A DNA stretch of 64,000 nt, from assembly GCF_027744825.2 (NCBI RefSeq), contig NC_071339.1, forward strand, positions 23,933,501 through 23,997,500, written 5' to 3'. Positions 54,540 to 64,000 of the stretch are shown here, in pieces. Numbering within the stretch: position 1 is the stretch's first letter; the number at the start of each line of letters is the position of its first letter. The notes beneath the pieces are model-generated. The model was not told the DNA's origin. It was given only the letters and a program-made list of their open reading frames with translations, and did no database searches. The position numbers and the translations under genes are program-made. Origin of the DNA: Synchiropus splendidus. Lineage: Eukaryota; Chordata; Actinopteri; Syngnathiformes; Callionymidae.

Positions 54540-57050
54540 CTGATGTCCAGAAACAAGCTGTTCAGAAGATTACGACATTTAACAAAGACATGCCAAAAGG
54601 AACATATGTCCTTTTGTATACAGACTGCTCCGAGGTCATCCATCTTCCTTGGTCAGAAAGGCCTTTCAGATTGGCAGAGTATAAAAAAAGAACTTGTGAT
54701 TCCATATGCCAGAATCACCTTTTTCATTTGCCTTGAAAAACATTTTAGAGGAGGTTAGTGGATCTCATGATTTAATATTTTGATATAATCATGATATAAG
54801 TAGATGCGACACCGAAGGCTATTTCAACTTTAACTGTGGATTTAATCTGTGGGTTTCTTTTTTTGAACAGCGGTGGATGATACCACAGACTCTGGTTCTG
54901 AAATTGTCATCACTTCAAGGAGCACAGTTGAATTAATTCGAGCTGACACTGTGGTGATACATTTTCTTATACATATTAACTGCTATCTTATTCTATACAT
55001 ATCAATAGATGCGTTTTTCAATGACGAAACTGACTGACAAAATGTCATAATTTATATGAACTGTATTTGATAATTGAGGAGTGATGGAAGTTATTACACA
55101 TTTTTGATAAATTTGTGTTTCCTCTCAGGTTTTTGCACCACAGAGCCAGAGTAATCCCAAAAACACACCTGTTGAAAGGTCAGTACATTTTTGGCACCTG
55201 GCCTTTGTCTAAGAGATTTGATATATAATATATATATATATATATAATAAAGTACCTGACATATTGCATGACGGACAGAAATAAATAATGCAATAATTTA
55301 GTCATTTTAATCGTCTTTCAGAGAAACACCGAGACATTTAGCAACAACTGAGCTTCATCAGGTATTTGGGCAGACTATGGCACCGTGGCATTTTTTAGTT
55401 CCGTTGTTGTTTCAGACATTTTCATTTCAATGTTCACATAGTAATATCTGATGCTAAAGATGTGGATCCACAGGAAACAAAGACTTCTTGCTACAGGTAT
55501 TTAACAAATGATGGGGACTCATTAATAATTGGGCCAAAATTAATGTTTATGAGACGTACTGTAAATTGGTAGACTAAAATATGGAGATTGTAATTTTCCA
55601 ATAGTATATACACGGACCTATGCACCAGATATTGAGGAAATTGACGAGGAACTGGTTGCGATCAGTGTTGAGAATTTCTAACTCACTGCAGTGTAAGAAA
55701 TTCTGACTAGCATTTTGCTGTGAAATATTGCTGGTATATAAATAATTGTTCTAAAACAACTCACTGTGTGGGATATGCATTTATTAGATCATTTTCTGTC
55801 ATTATAGGGAGGAGATGATTACACTGACTGACATAGTGGCAAATCTGTCGCTTCCAATAGATCACAACAGCGTCAGTAGGTTTAACATCAACATACAAAT
55901 TTTTGCTAATATGGATTTGCTTCTTTTCCTACATTTATACTGTATATATGCTTTACTTTTATTATATGAATTTATTCATAGGTGTTAGGGAGGATGAATA
56001 CTTCCGAGCAGGAAGCAGATGATAGCAGTGTCAGTTGTGCATGGAGGCCCTGGGCCCCATTTTCTGTCAGAAGATCTTGTCCAGCATCTTGCTGGCCAGC
56101 CTTTATTCACACTGACCGTTAATGTAATAACTGATGAGGAAATACAGAAAGCCTTGCGAGAGGTGAAAATAGCATGAAACACGCACAGTTTGGCAGGACA
56201 CACTACAGTTACACCTTTCCATGTATGTAAGGATATACACTTATTAACTAAGATGTTTATGCCTCTTTTTTGCCTTTCAGATTGAGGATGCTGCTTCATT
56301 GGATGCTCTGCAACAATGCATCCTGAGACACAGCACAGTGTTACAGACAGCAGGCTGTCTGAGACATGTGACTTCTGTGGAAGAAAAGACAGACATCGTG
56401 GCAGACTACCTCCGATGGTATGTTATTGACCACAACTCATCTGTAATTGACAGGTAATGCCAATTTTCAATTATGTTTTTTTTTTCCCCAGACAAAGTGT
56501 GTGCAAAGGTGTTACTCAGTTGCACAGTTCTCCGTTCCCTGCCTTGTGCCAATCCATAAATACTAATGCCAACCTGCTCTCTGTGTAATTGTTCGAAATA
56601 TAAACAGCTTTCTTCAGATATTGGTATTTGCAGTTGGTCCTACACAGCAGTGAAACAGTGTTTGTGTTCAGGTTATAGATTCAAAGAAGGCCTTTCAGCC
56701 CTTCAGTTTCTTACAGCATTACAGCAACACCCGTCTTTGATGACTCCTGTTATGTGTCACTCTGAAAAGCGATGGACTGGCCTTGAACTTGAGAGACTTT
56801 TTTGACCTGACCTCAGCCCTTTAGGAAGCAACAAGAGACAAAAAGAATGTCAAACCATGGCATACTGGGCAGATTATCTACTGGACTGGAATGGCAAATA
56901 CCTGTTCAAACTTGTTGAGATTACCACTTCTGGATTCTTACAATAAGTTTTAGTCACAAATGGACTATGGAATACAAAACAGCCCAGGATTTGGTTGTTT
57001 ATTAGCCACATTGGGTTTGGGTTCTAAACACTATGTTTGTTCTGCAGTCA
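54540..57050 (+). pseudogene. fish G2E3-like HECT E3 ligase, decayed, introns retained
   Basis: Exon-like segments with mostly good GT-AG borders occur at about 54545-54753 (LFRRLRHLTKTCQK...LEKHFRG), 54871-54953, 55129-55178 and 55322-55360. At 55805-55880 there is TLTDIVANLSLPIDHNSVSR. At 55985-56162 there is EDEYFRAGSR, a frameshift, then AVSVVHGGPGPHFLSEDLVQHL. At 56281-56453 there is QCILRHSTVLQTAGCLRHV...DYLRWYVIDHNSSVI. From 56672 there is FKEGLSALQFLTALQQHPSL, then PDLSPLGSNKRQK, YWADYLLDW, LPLLDSYNKF and MDYGIQNSPGFG. These match, in order, the C-terminal HECT-like part of the teleost family often named G2/M phase-specific E3 ubiquitin ligase-like. Lesions: frameshift near 56022, TGA at 56803, TAG at 56951, missing middle HECT segments and a deletion before LPLLDSY. 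The first exons are uncertain. Confidence 0.7.
55221..55249 (+). repeat. (TA)n microsatellite
   Basis: Alternating TA tract within an intron-like segment of the pseudogene. Confidence 0.8.
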
Positions 57051-57079
57051 CCATGCTGCACCTAAGCTGTGAAAGTCTG

Positions 57080-57107
<28 letters not shown>
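57080..57107 (+). repeat. poly-T run, 28 nt
   Basis: Uninterrupted T run just after the last pseudogene exon, followed by ACAG. Confidence 0.9.
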
Positions 57108-57110
<3 letters not shown>

Positions 57111-57179
57111 GTTCTTGATCAATCATACTCAAACTGTGGTCTGTTCAGGAATTCCTAGTAGTTCTACATTGTATCAATA

Positions 57180-57545
57180 AAAATGCAACACGTGCTCATT
57201 ACTTTGACATGACTGTGGTGAGCTTCATCAACAATGATGAGACAAACAGGAGTGAGAGGAGTTCTCTGGTCAGGTAGTGCAAGGACAACAATCCACACCT
57301 GAATATAGTGAAAACAAAGGAGATAATGGTTGATTTCCAGAGAACGCATGCACAGCATCCTCGGCTCAGCATCAACAGTGCTGCAGTGGAACAGGTGTCC
57401 ATCTACGATCTGTCAGGGAGGAGAGTACGGTGTCTCAGAGCAAGAACCAGCAGGCTTAAAGACAGCTTCGTCCTCCAGGTAGTCAGGAAGCTGAACTCTC
57501 TCCTGGCTCTGACCCGAGGACTGCACTGTTGTGCAGTTTAACCTG
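57180..57545 (+). mobile_element. L2-like LINE fragment
   Basis: Residues such as CKDNNPHLNIVKTKEIMVDFQR and INSAAVEQVS are the usual ORF2 stretch after the RT domain (NxxKTKEMVVDF type). Short and broken. Confidence 0.55.
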
Positions 57546-57549
57546 TTTT

Positions 57550-58570
57550 GTTATTTATGTCGGTTATGTTTATATTAATTTATATTAATGTGCAGGTCTT
57601 AGGTCTGAGAGAAACCATATATCTTGCATGGTACATGTCATGCATGTACAGCATATTTGACAACAAAGATGATTTGCCATGTTTTTTTTCATAGTTCTCA
57701 ATCATAGCTGTGCATTTTCTTTTAGTTTAAAACACAATTCAGTTGCAGACTTCCACTCCTCTGCTTTCTGTAAGTGGTTGAGTTCCATGGCTAAGTCCAG
57801 GTACTCCTGCATGATTGCATCCCCACATGGAGCTCTTAAGCCTCAGGAAAGACATCCAGATTAGCCTATTCAATTTGAAATCCACAGTCTCTGGAGTCAA
57901 ACCTATTTTAAACAGAAGATATTTATTTGAGAAAACAGTTACAATCTACCACCAAATATTACCTATGTGGCAAGTAGTAGAGCTCATTGGGCACACCTCG
58001 TGGACATGATGCTGTTCTGGAGGGTCGGATCCTGTGGCTGTTCCATAATCCAACACACTCATCCAAGTCCCTTTGAATAACCTCACCAAAGCAGTATCTC
58101 AGTAGACACTGATGCTCATGACTCCCGTTAAAGTACCCAGCGTGTCTCTGCAAAAAGCTCCATCCAGAACTGACTCCTAAAGAAATCAATATAATAAAGA
58201 TTATATATTAGTGGTGGGACTTTAAGTTAAGTTAAGTTAGATTTAATTGTGATGATTTTTTAAATCGTAATTAACGTGTTAAAATATTTTAATCACATTT
58301 AATCATTTTATTTTAATTTAACTTAATTTAACAGTTCGCTCTCCAGACAACACAGAACCTTTGTAACTGCACAAGTTCCTAGTCCACTGATCACACTGAT
58401 GCACAAGACATCGCAGCTAGTATGATGAGCAACAACAAACATGGAGGAATCCCTGAACAAAAACAAACAAAAGCAATGTTTGCTTTTGTTCAGGGATGTT
58501 TTTCGCTACACAATGGCCATTCTTTCCACTACTCTGAATGTACTTGAAATTGTAATAAAATTTAAATTCA
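57550..58570. other. gene-free stretch with two small palindromes
   Basis: 58225-58335 holds TTAAGTTAAGTTAA-type DNA with inverse matches (TTTAACTTAATTTAAC). At 58446-58498, ATCCCTGAACAAAA pairs with TTTTGTTCAGGGAT, with a nested AAAAGCA/TGCTTTT. No gene was seen. Confidence 0.45.
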
Positions 58571-58720
58571 ACAACAAAGCACGTCATGGGTCAGCTGATA
58601 TGTTTTTTCCGGCTTATTTCGGGGGCGTTTGAGTTCCGAATTTTCGTTCGAAATCCGAAGCAAAAAAATCTATAATTTTTTGTTCGAATTCCGATTTGTT
58701 CGAAAACCGTGGCAACACTG
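58571..58720 (-). mobile_element. mariner-like MITE, one end
   Basis: Read on the minus strand, CAGTGTTGCCACGGTTTTCG and GGATTTCGAACGAAAAT match the left end of the 21580 element. TA follows the terminus (58721-58722). Confidence 0.6.
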
Positions 58721-59204
58721 TAATATAAACTCATCCTACACAGCATCAAATCAGAAACCAAAGTCTGGTCTGGTTATTCATTCATTACTCCATAAAAAAT
58801 CATTACAGCCAAAGAAAGACACTTCCGATTACGACCCAATACACCTCAGCCCCGCTATTTGTACTTACTACCAAAAATGCATAAAGATCTGCATATATGG
58901 ACGGGTCCCTTCCAAGTTCCTCCACATTTCTTCTAAAACTTCCGACAGAGAAGACGCAACTCTGCACTCTCTTCCACCACCTCAGTTCCAAACCTGCTAA
59001 GTGAATATAAAAATAATAATACAAAAATAAATAATAATAAAAATAATACATTTCCTTCTCATTGTTTTCTTGGCATCGACCGAGATTGACACGATAGATA
59101 TGTGCATTTGTGCAAACATTTATAACTTTCCATTATTGTATTTATCCAGTAACCATCACCAGAAGTTGTCCTCATAGCAATGGCAAGTGAGATCACAACA
59201 CAGG

Positions 59205-59280
59205 TACAAGGGTTGGAAAAAATAATGGAAACACCTAAAAGCTTTTTTAGCTTTAATGCGTTTCCATTATTTGCACGTTT
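59205..59280. repeat. mariner-like terminal hairpin remnant
   Basis: GGGTTGGAAAAAATAATGG is followed by an inverse copy (GTTTCCATTATT) 30 bp on. This is the type of end seen in Tc1/mariner-derived repeats; no partner end was found. Confidence 0.35.
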
Positions 59281-59689
59281 GTTTATATTTAGCTACTATT
59301 CAGAATGTCACCACTAAATTAACGTGCAAACCTACCTGCTACCTTGCCGCTGCCTCTCCAGTCATGTTTGCCGAGGTCTCTCTTGGAGATGAAGGGCTCC
59401 AGAAGAGAGAGGGCGGTGAAGAACCGTCCCCGCAGTCACTTACCGGCACTAGATGCCGCTGACCACTCCACTCCTCGGTCACCATCCTCCCCTCATATAA
59501 ACAGACCCTTCATGATGTCTCATCTGAATTAAATGAAATCAGTAACAGTACTTATTTATCCCGTTGCCATACATACGTAGTTTCTACAGTCGCAGCAGTA
59601 CATTTGCCTTGTAAAGTCGGTGGACATTGCGTTTAGGCGAATATAATTTAAGTAAACTTAGATTAATAAAGGTCTCAACTCACCGGGAA

Positions 59690-60088
59690 TGCCACCGTTG
59701 TGGCGAACTTTCCCTCCGGACAAGATTGTTCCTATTTTTGTTCCGGTGGAAATTAAGAAAATGCACTATTTGTGCCACTCTCAACAGGATGGCGGAAAGT
59801 CTGCATGTAAACAACACGTCACTCGCGGATCTGGTATCTGATAGGTCAACGCACCGCGACTGGTCGCAGTCGTTCAAAAAATTGAACGACTGCGACTGTC
59901 GCAGTAGACCAGTTGTGTTGTCTTGAGTAGCCGGAATCGCCGTATGTAGCTCAAATTGCGTAGCGTCGCACACTCCAGTCGTGTTGCCGCCATGTTGGTC
60001 GCCGCTGATCGCCGTCAATCGCCCAACTCCATTGACTTTGTATGCAAATCAGTCGTGTTGCTCGCAAAAGTCGGTGTGAACGTACCTT
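59690..60088 (-). mobile_element. PIF/Harbinger end, second copy
   Basis: On the minus strand it begins AGGTACGTTCACACCGA after TTA. It stays closely similar to 36484-36770 (CATACAAAGTCAATGG, GGGCGATTGACGGCGATCAG, CCAACATGG, GCGATTCCGGCTACTCAAGA), then diverges before the MADF gene. It contains an internal inverse pair (CAGTCGTTCAA/TTGAACGACTG). It may be a non-autonomous relative. Confidence 0.7.
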
Positions 60089-60109
60089 AAGGGTCAAGTT
60101 ATACATGAG

Positions 60110-60475
60110 ACTTCAGGTACTCAGGGCGGATCTCGTCCACCCCCAAGCTCTGAATTTACCGCTCAATCTTCGGCCACACCTTCACCCATGGTCTTGAACT
60201 CAGGGTCACGACCGAATGAACAAACTCCTCGATACAAGCGATCAAAATTACTTTCCCACACAGGGTGGTTGGCCGCTTACGCAGAGATAGGGTGCTCAGA
60301 GTCGCTGCTCCTCCACATCGAGAGGAGTCAGCTGAAGTGGCTTGGGCATCTGTTTCAGATGCCTCACGGTCGCCTCCCTAGTGAGGTGTTCCAGAGGATG
60401 GGCATGCCTGCTGAGACTGCTGTCTCCGCAACCTGGTCTCGGATAAGCGGGGGAAGAAGAAGGTTGTGAATGAGG
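60110..60475 (+). mobile_element. LINE ORF2 C-terminal fragment
   Basis: LLLHIERSQLKWLGHLFQMPHGRLPSEVF is the typical C-terminal block of fish LINEs of the type found at 49870-50460. 5'-truncated. Confidence 0.6.
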
Positions 60476-60834
60476 CATCTTAGGTTTCAATGACAAAACT
60501 CATGTTAAATTTTAAGTAAATATTTTATTAATTCAATCAATTTCAACATTTAAATGTTAATAGAACATCTTACCGTTTAATGGCAGTACATTTTCAAAAA
60601 ATACTGACACAAAATCAAAAATACACAGAATCCAAGTTCAGAATTTAACAAAAATGATCGGACAGACAGAGTGATTTAAAGAAATACACAATTTCTACTT
60701 TACAAACAAAAACAATATTTTTGTTTATCTCTCACTATACATCTCGAATATATAACCATACATAAGCGCTTTGTCCTGTTGAGGGTCGCATGGAGTGCTG
60801 GACCCTATCCCAGCGAAGATCCATGAGAAACTGG

Positions 60835-62256
60835 TAGGTGTATTAGCACCATGTGGAGGTCCTTTATAAGTGACATGGATATTGTGTCTGTCAGTCCTGT
60901 AATTGCAGAGCTATTACAAAGTATGAATGAAAATGTGATAAAAATATTTGTGAAAAATATTGAGAACCGAAATTTGAGAAACTACTTGTTGTAGTAGCAC
61001 TATGTGGAGGTCCTTTATATTCAACCCAGTCTCACTGAAAAACGTGCAATAACTACGTTTGTCCACTTGGAAAAAAAGTCGTGGAATTTACCCCCAAAAA
61101 CGTATCCCAGGCACGTTTAATTTCTCAATGCTCAGTGAAAGGCAATCCTCTGGTCACGTGACTGACAGCTTTCTCTCCTGTCTGAACATAAAACATGGCG
61201 GACATCTGTTCTATTTTTGCTCTCAGTATTGTCATTACAGAACTACTACAAAATAGAAATGAAAAATTGTTGCAAATATTTGTGAAAAATATTGAGGACA
61301 GACATTTGAAAAACTAATTGTAGTAACACCATGTGGACGTCCTTTACATGTGACATGAACATGGTGTCTGTCAGTCGTGTAATTACAAAGCTATTACAAA
61401 ATATGAACGAAAATTTGATACAAATATTTCTGAAAAATATTGAGAACAGAAATTTGAGAAACTAGTCATTGTCGTAACACCATATGGAGGTCCTTTATAT
61501 GTGACATGAATATGGTGTCTGTCAGTACTGTAATTACAGAGCTATTACAAAATATGAATGAAAATGTGATAAAAATGTTTGTGAAAAATAATGAGGACAG
61601 AAATTTGAGAAACTACTTGTTGTAACACCATACAAAGATCCTTTATATGTGACATGAATATGGTGTCTGTCAGACCTGTAATTACAGATCTTTTACAACA
61701 TATGAACAAAAATTTGATACAAATATTTGTCAAAAATATTGAGAACAGAAATTTGAGATACTATTTGTTGTAGTAACACCATGTGGAGGTCCTTGATAAG
61801 TGACATCAATATGGTGACCATCAGCCTCGTAATTACAGAGCAATTACAAAATAGGAATGAAAATGGGATAAAAATGTTTGTGAAAAATATTGAGGACAGA
61901 CATTTGAAAAGCTACTTGTTGTAGTAACACCATGTGGACGTCCTTTACATGTGACATGAACATGGTGTCTGTCAGTTGTGTAATTACAAAGCTATTACAA
62001 AATATGAACGGAAATTTGATACAAATATTTCTGAAAAATATTGAGAACAGAAATTTGAGAAACTAGTCATTGTCGTAACACCATGTGGAGGTCCTTCATA
62101 TGTGACATGAATATGGTGTCTGTCAGCCCTGTAATTACGGAGCTATTACAAAATATGAAAATTGAAATTTTGATACAAATATTTGTGAAAAATATTGACG
62201 ATAGACATTTGAGAAACTACTTGTTGTAGTAACACTATGTGGAGGTGCTTTATATT
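60835..62256 (+). repeat. satellite of ~150-bp units
   Basis: Units contain ACACCATGTGGAGGTCCTTT, GTGACATGAATATGGTGTC, GTCAGTCCTGTAATTACAGA, GCTATTACAAAATATGAA, and AAAAATATTGAG(G/A)ACAGA. The last landmark falls near 60958, 61290, 61438, 61590, 61737, 61891, 62040 and 62195, so spacings alternate around 148 and 154. GAGGACA and GAGAACA variants alternate, hinting at a dimeric unit of about 300 bp. The gap between the first two landmarks holds an inserted 230-bp block (61022-61250). Confidence 0.8.
61022..61250 (+). repeat. dispersed repeat U, copy 1
   Basis: CCAGTCTCACTGAAAAACGT, GTGCAATAAC, ACGTTTGTCCACTTGG, TTTAATTTCTCAATGCT, CTCTGGTCACGTGACTG and CATGGCGGACATC. Two more copies lie at 62257 and 63357. 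Confidence 0.7.
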
Positions 62257-62470
62257 CATCCCAGTCTCACTGCAAAACGTGCAATAACGACGTTTGTCCA
62301 CTTGGAAAAAACATAGTGGTTTGACGAATTTGCCTCAAAAAACGTATTCCAGGTTCGTTTAATTTCTCAATGCTTAGTGAAAGGCATTGCTCTGGTCACG
62401 TGACTGTCAGCTTTCTTTACTGTTTGAACATAAATCTTGGCGCGCATCCGTTCTATTTTTGCTCTAAATT
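62257..62470 (+). repeat. dispersed repeat U, copy 2
   Basis: Same landmarks as the copy at 61022; it directly ends the satellite array. Confidence 0.7.
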
Positions 62471-62744
62471 GTGAGATTTTTAAACAATTAAATGCTTTTG
62501 TTGAGTTTTGATCACATGTCTAGCAACAAATGTACGCTTTATTTTCATATTTTCCGCTCGGTGTATGTTTATGGCACTTCTTTTTAGGGTTTTGACCATG
62601 ATTCTTTAGTGGTGCTCACTGAAATCGTAGTGTTCTGACGTTTGCCCTGCCACCCATAAACCTGCTCCAAAATAACTTTATTGACTTTTGATCGCATTTC
62701 TAGCGACAAATATATCCAACATTATAATATTATGTGCTTGTTTT

Positions 62745-63266
62745 TGTCACGATTCCGCTTTTATTTTGGTCATGTGAGTCCTGTTTTGTTTTTTCCCTCC
62801 GCTCTTCATGTTCCTGTGGCACACGGCTGGAGCCAATCAACCGCTGATCACCTGAGTACAAGAGTACCTGGACTCCAGCAACGTGTGCCAGATCGACTCC
62901 TGTAGTTCCCATGGTAAATTGGCTCTCCTCGTCTGTTCGCCAGCTTATTGTGACTACTTTTCTGAAACCCTGGTGCCTGAGTTAGTGTTTTGTTTCTTCC
63001 TGTTTCCGTGTGTTTCCTGGTTTCTTTTGTAATTGACTATCTCTTGTGCTTGTAGCTTTTTGTTGGACTCTTATTAATGTTTATGGACTTCTGCCAGTTT
63101 GGTGACTCTGTTTTGGACATTCAGACTTTGCTTTGATTCTCCTGGTTCGATGACGCTTTCTGTTGTGGTTTTGTTGTTAATGATAAAAATTATTTTTGAC
63201 TCGCTCCTGCCTCCTGTGACTTTCACCACTGCACTTGGGTCCCACTCCACATCTTGACCCGTGACA
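62745..63266 (+). mobile_element. solo LTR with 5-bp target duplication
   Basis: Starts TGTCACG and ends CGTGACA (7-bp terminal inversion, TG...CA), 522 bp, flanked by GTTTT on both sides (62740-62744 and 63267-63271). The end GCACTTGGGTCC...GACCCGTGACA is of the kind seen in fish gypsy LTRs. No internal region is present, so this is what LTR-LTR recombination would leave. Confidence 0.75.
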
Positions 63267-63356
63267 GTTTTATGTAAATGACACTTAGTTTCTTTTGTTT
63301 GGACGGCCATTGTTTTGTGATTCCCCATTAAAATGTAGTATTGTGACGTTGTTATC

Positions 63357-63610
63357 TGCTCGCACTGAAAAACATGCAATAACGACATTTGTCCACTTGG
63401 CATACCGTAATAATTTTACGAATTTGCCTCAAAAATCATTTCCCTGGTACGTTTCATTTCTCAATAGCTTTGTGAATGGGGTGCCTCTGGTCACGTGACT
63501 GACAGCTTGCTCTCGTGTCTGAACACAAAACATGGTGGACATCCGTTCTTATTTCGCTCTAAATTGTGAGATAATAAAACAAAAGCTTTTGTTGCCTTTT
63601 GATCGCATTT
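63357..63610 (+). repeat. dispersed repeat U, copy 3
   Basis: Same landmarks as the copies at 61022 and 62257 (CAATAACGAC, TTTGTCCACTTGG, CTCTGGTCACGTGACTG, CATGGTGGACATCCG). Confidence 0.7.
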
Positions 63611-64000
63611 CTAGCAACAAATGTATTCTATATTGGGTTGCACACTGAATAGAAAGTGGTATTTACAATCGTCCATAACTGGAGAGAAAACATTTACTGT
63701 CCGGGTTCTAGTCTGAGCTGAGCAAGAAAGAGGGAGTTTATTGAGAAATGAATAGACAGTTATGCAAGAATCCGGTGGATCTCGGGACGCTGCACACTCC
63801 GCAGCACTATAATGAAGCAGATACTGGTGTCCCAGAGCCAGTGCTGTCAATCAAGGCCTACTGGTCGCAGGGTTAGGCTGCTCCTGAAGACAGAACGACA
63901 TGAGGGAAGGAGGATGCAGACACATTAGACAAATAGTGGTCAGCAAAACTAGAGATTGATGACCAAGAAGCTGCTTTCAGAGATACTCCCTTGAAAGCAG
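63611..64000. other. gene-free stretch to window end
   Basis: No gene was seen. At the very end CTGCTTTCA (63973) pairs with TGAAAGCAG (63992) as a small hairpin. Confidence 0.4.

Noticed and set aside
56803..56805. TGA as selenocysteine or programmed readthrough
   Set aside because: Other lesions (frameshift, TAG, deletions) in the same gene make simple decay more likely.
60835..62256. CRISPR-like array
   Set aside because: Units are contiguous and diverged, with no short identical repeats and unique spacers; the genome is vertebrate.

Overview
The window looks like nuclear DNA of a ray-finned (teleost) fish. It holds three intact vertebrate genes, two of them with many GT-AG introns. The rest is dominated by transposon families typical of fish: DIRS-type tyrosine-recombinase retrotransposons, PIF/Harbinger, hAT-like and mariner-like DNA elements, Ty3/gypsy, and RTE- and L2-type LINEs. 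No tool was run; all exon and element limits were read by eye from splice signals, reading frames and repeat comparison.

Layout. 0.6-2.2 kb: broken DIRS on the minus strand. 6.28-10.82 kb: a hAT-like element split by a decayed plus-strand DIRS. 13-15 kb: L2-type LINE tails. 16.7-22.9 kb: complete 9-exon gamma-glutamyl hydrolase gene (ggh, minus; 317 codons). 23.84-27.96 kb: complete 13-exon uqcrc1 (plus; 478 codons), head-to-head with ggh, with 934 bp between the start codons. 30.8-31.2 kb: a urocortin-3 precursor gene. 34.1-36.0 kb: gypsy-like gag/protease remnant ending in an LTR. 36.0-41.8 kb: a nested stack (hAT-like/MITE material containing DIRS, which contains Harbinger). 42.2-44.1 kb: minus-strand gypsy pol remnant with a short LTR. 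44.3-50.5 kb: LINE graveyard. 53.2-53.5 kb: a 96-bp perfect palindrome. 54.5-57.1 kb: decayed multi-exon pseudogene of the fish G2E3-like HECT ligase family. 59.6-60.1 kb: a second Harbinger end. 60.8-62.3 kb: a satellite of about 150 bp units. 62.7-63.3 kb: a solo LTR with a 5-bp target duplication.

The most interesting signal is inside uqcrc1. Introns 1, 2 and 8 each carry, in sense orientation, a related segment of about 133 nt with every hallmark of an H/ACA snoRNA: two hairpins, an H box (AGATCA or AGAGCA), a terminal ACA 3 nt from the end, guide pockets 14-15 nt above the boxes, identical 3' pocket arms, and stem changes that keep pairing. I could not assign them to a known snoRNA family or target.

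The three host genes are not one pathway. ggh trims folate and antifolate polyglutamates in lysosomes, uqcrc1 is a core subunit of mitochondrial complex III, and ucn3 encodes a CRF-family neuropeptide.
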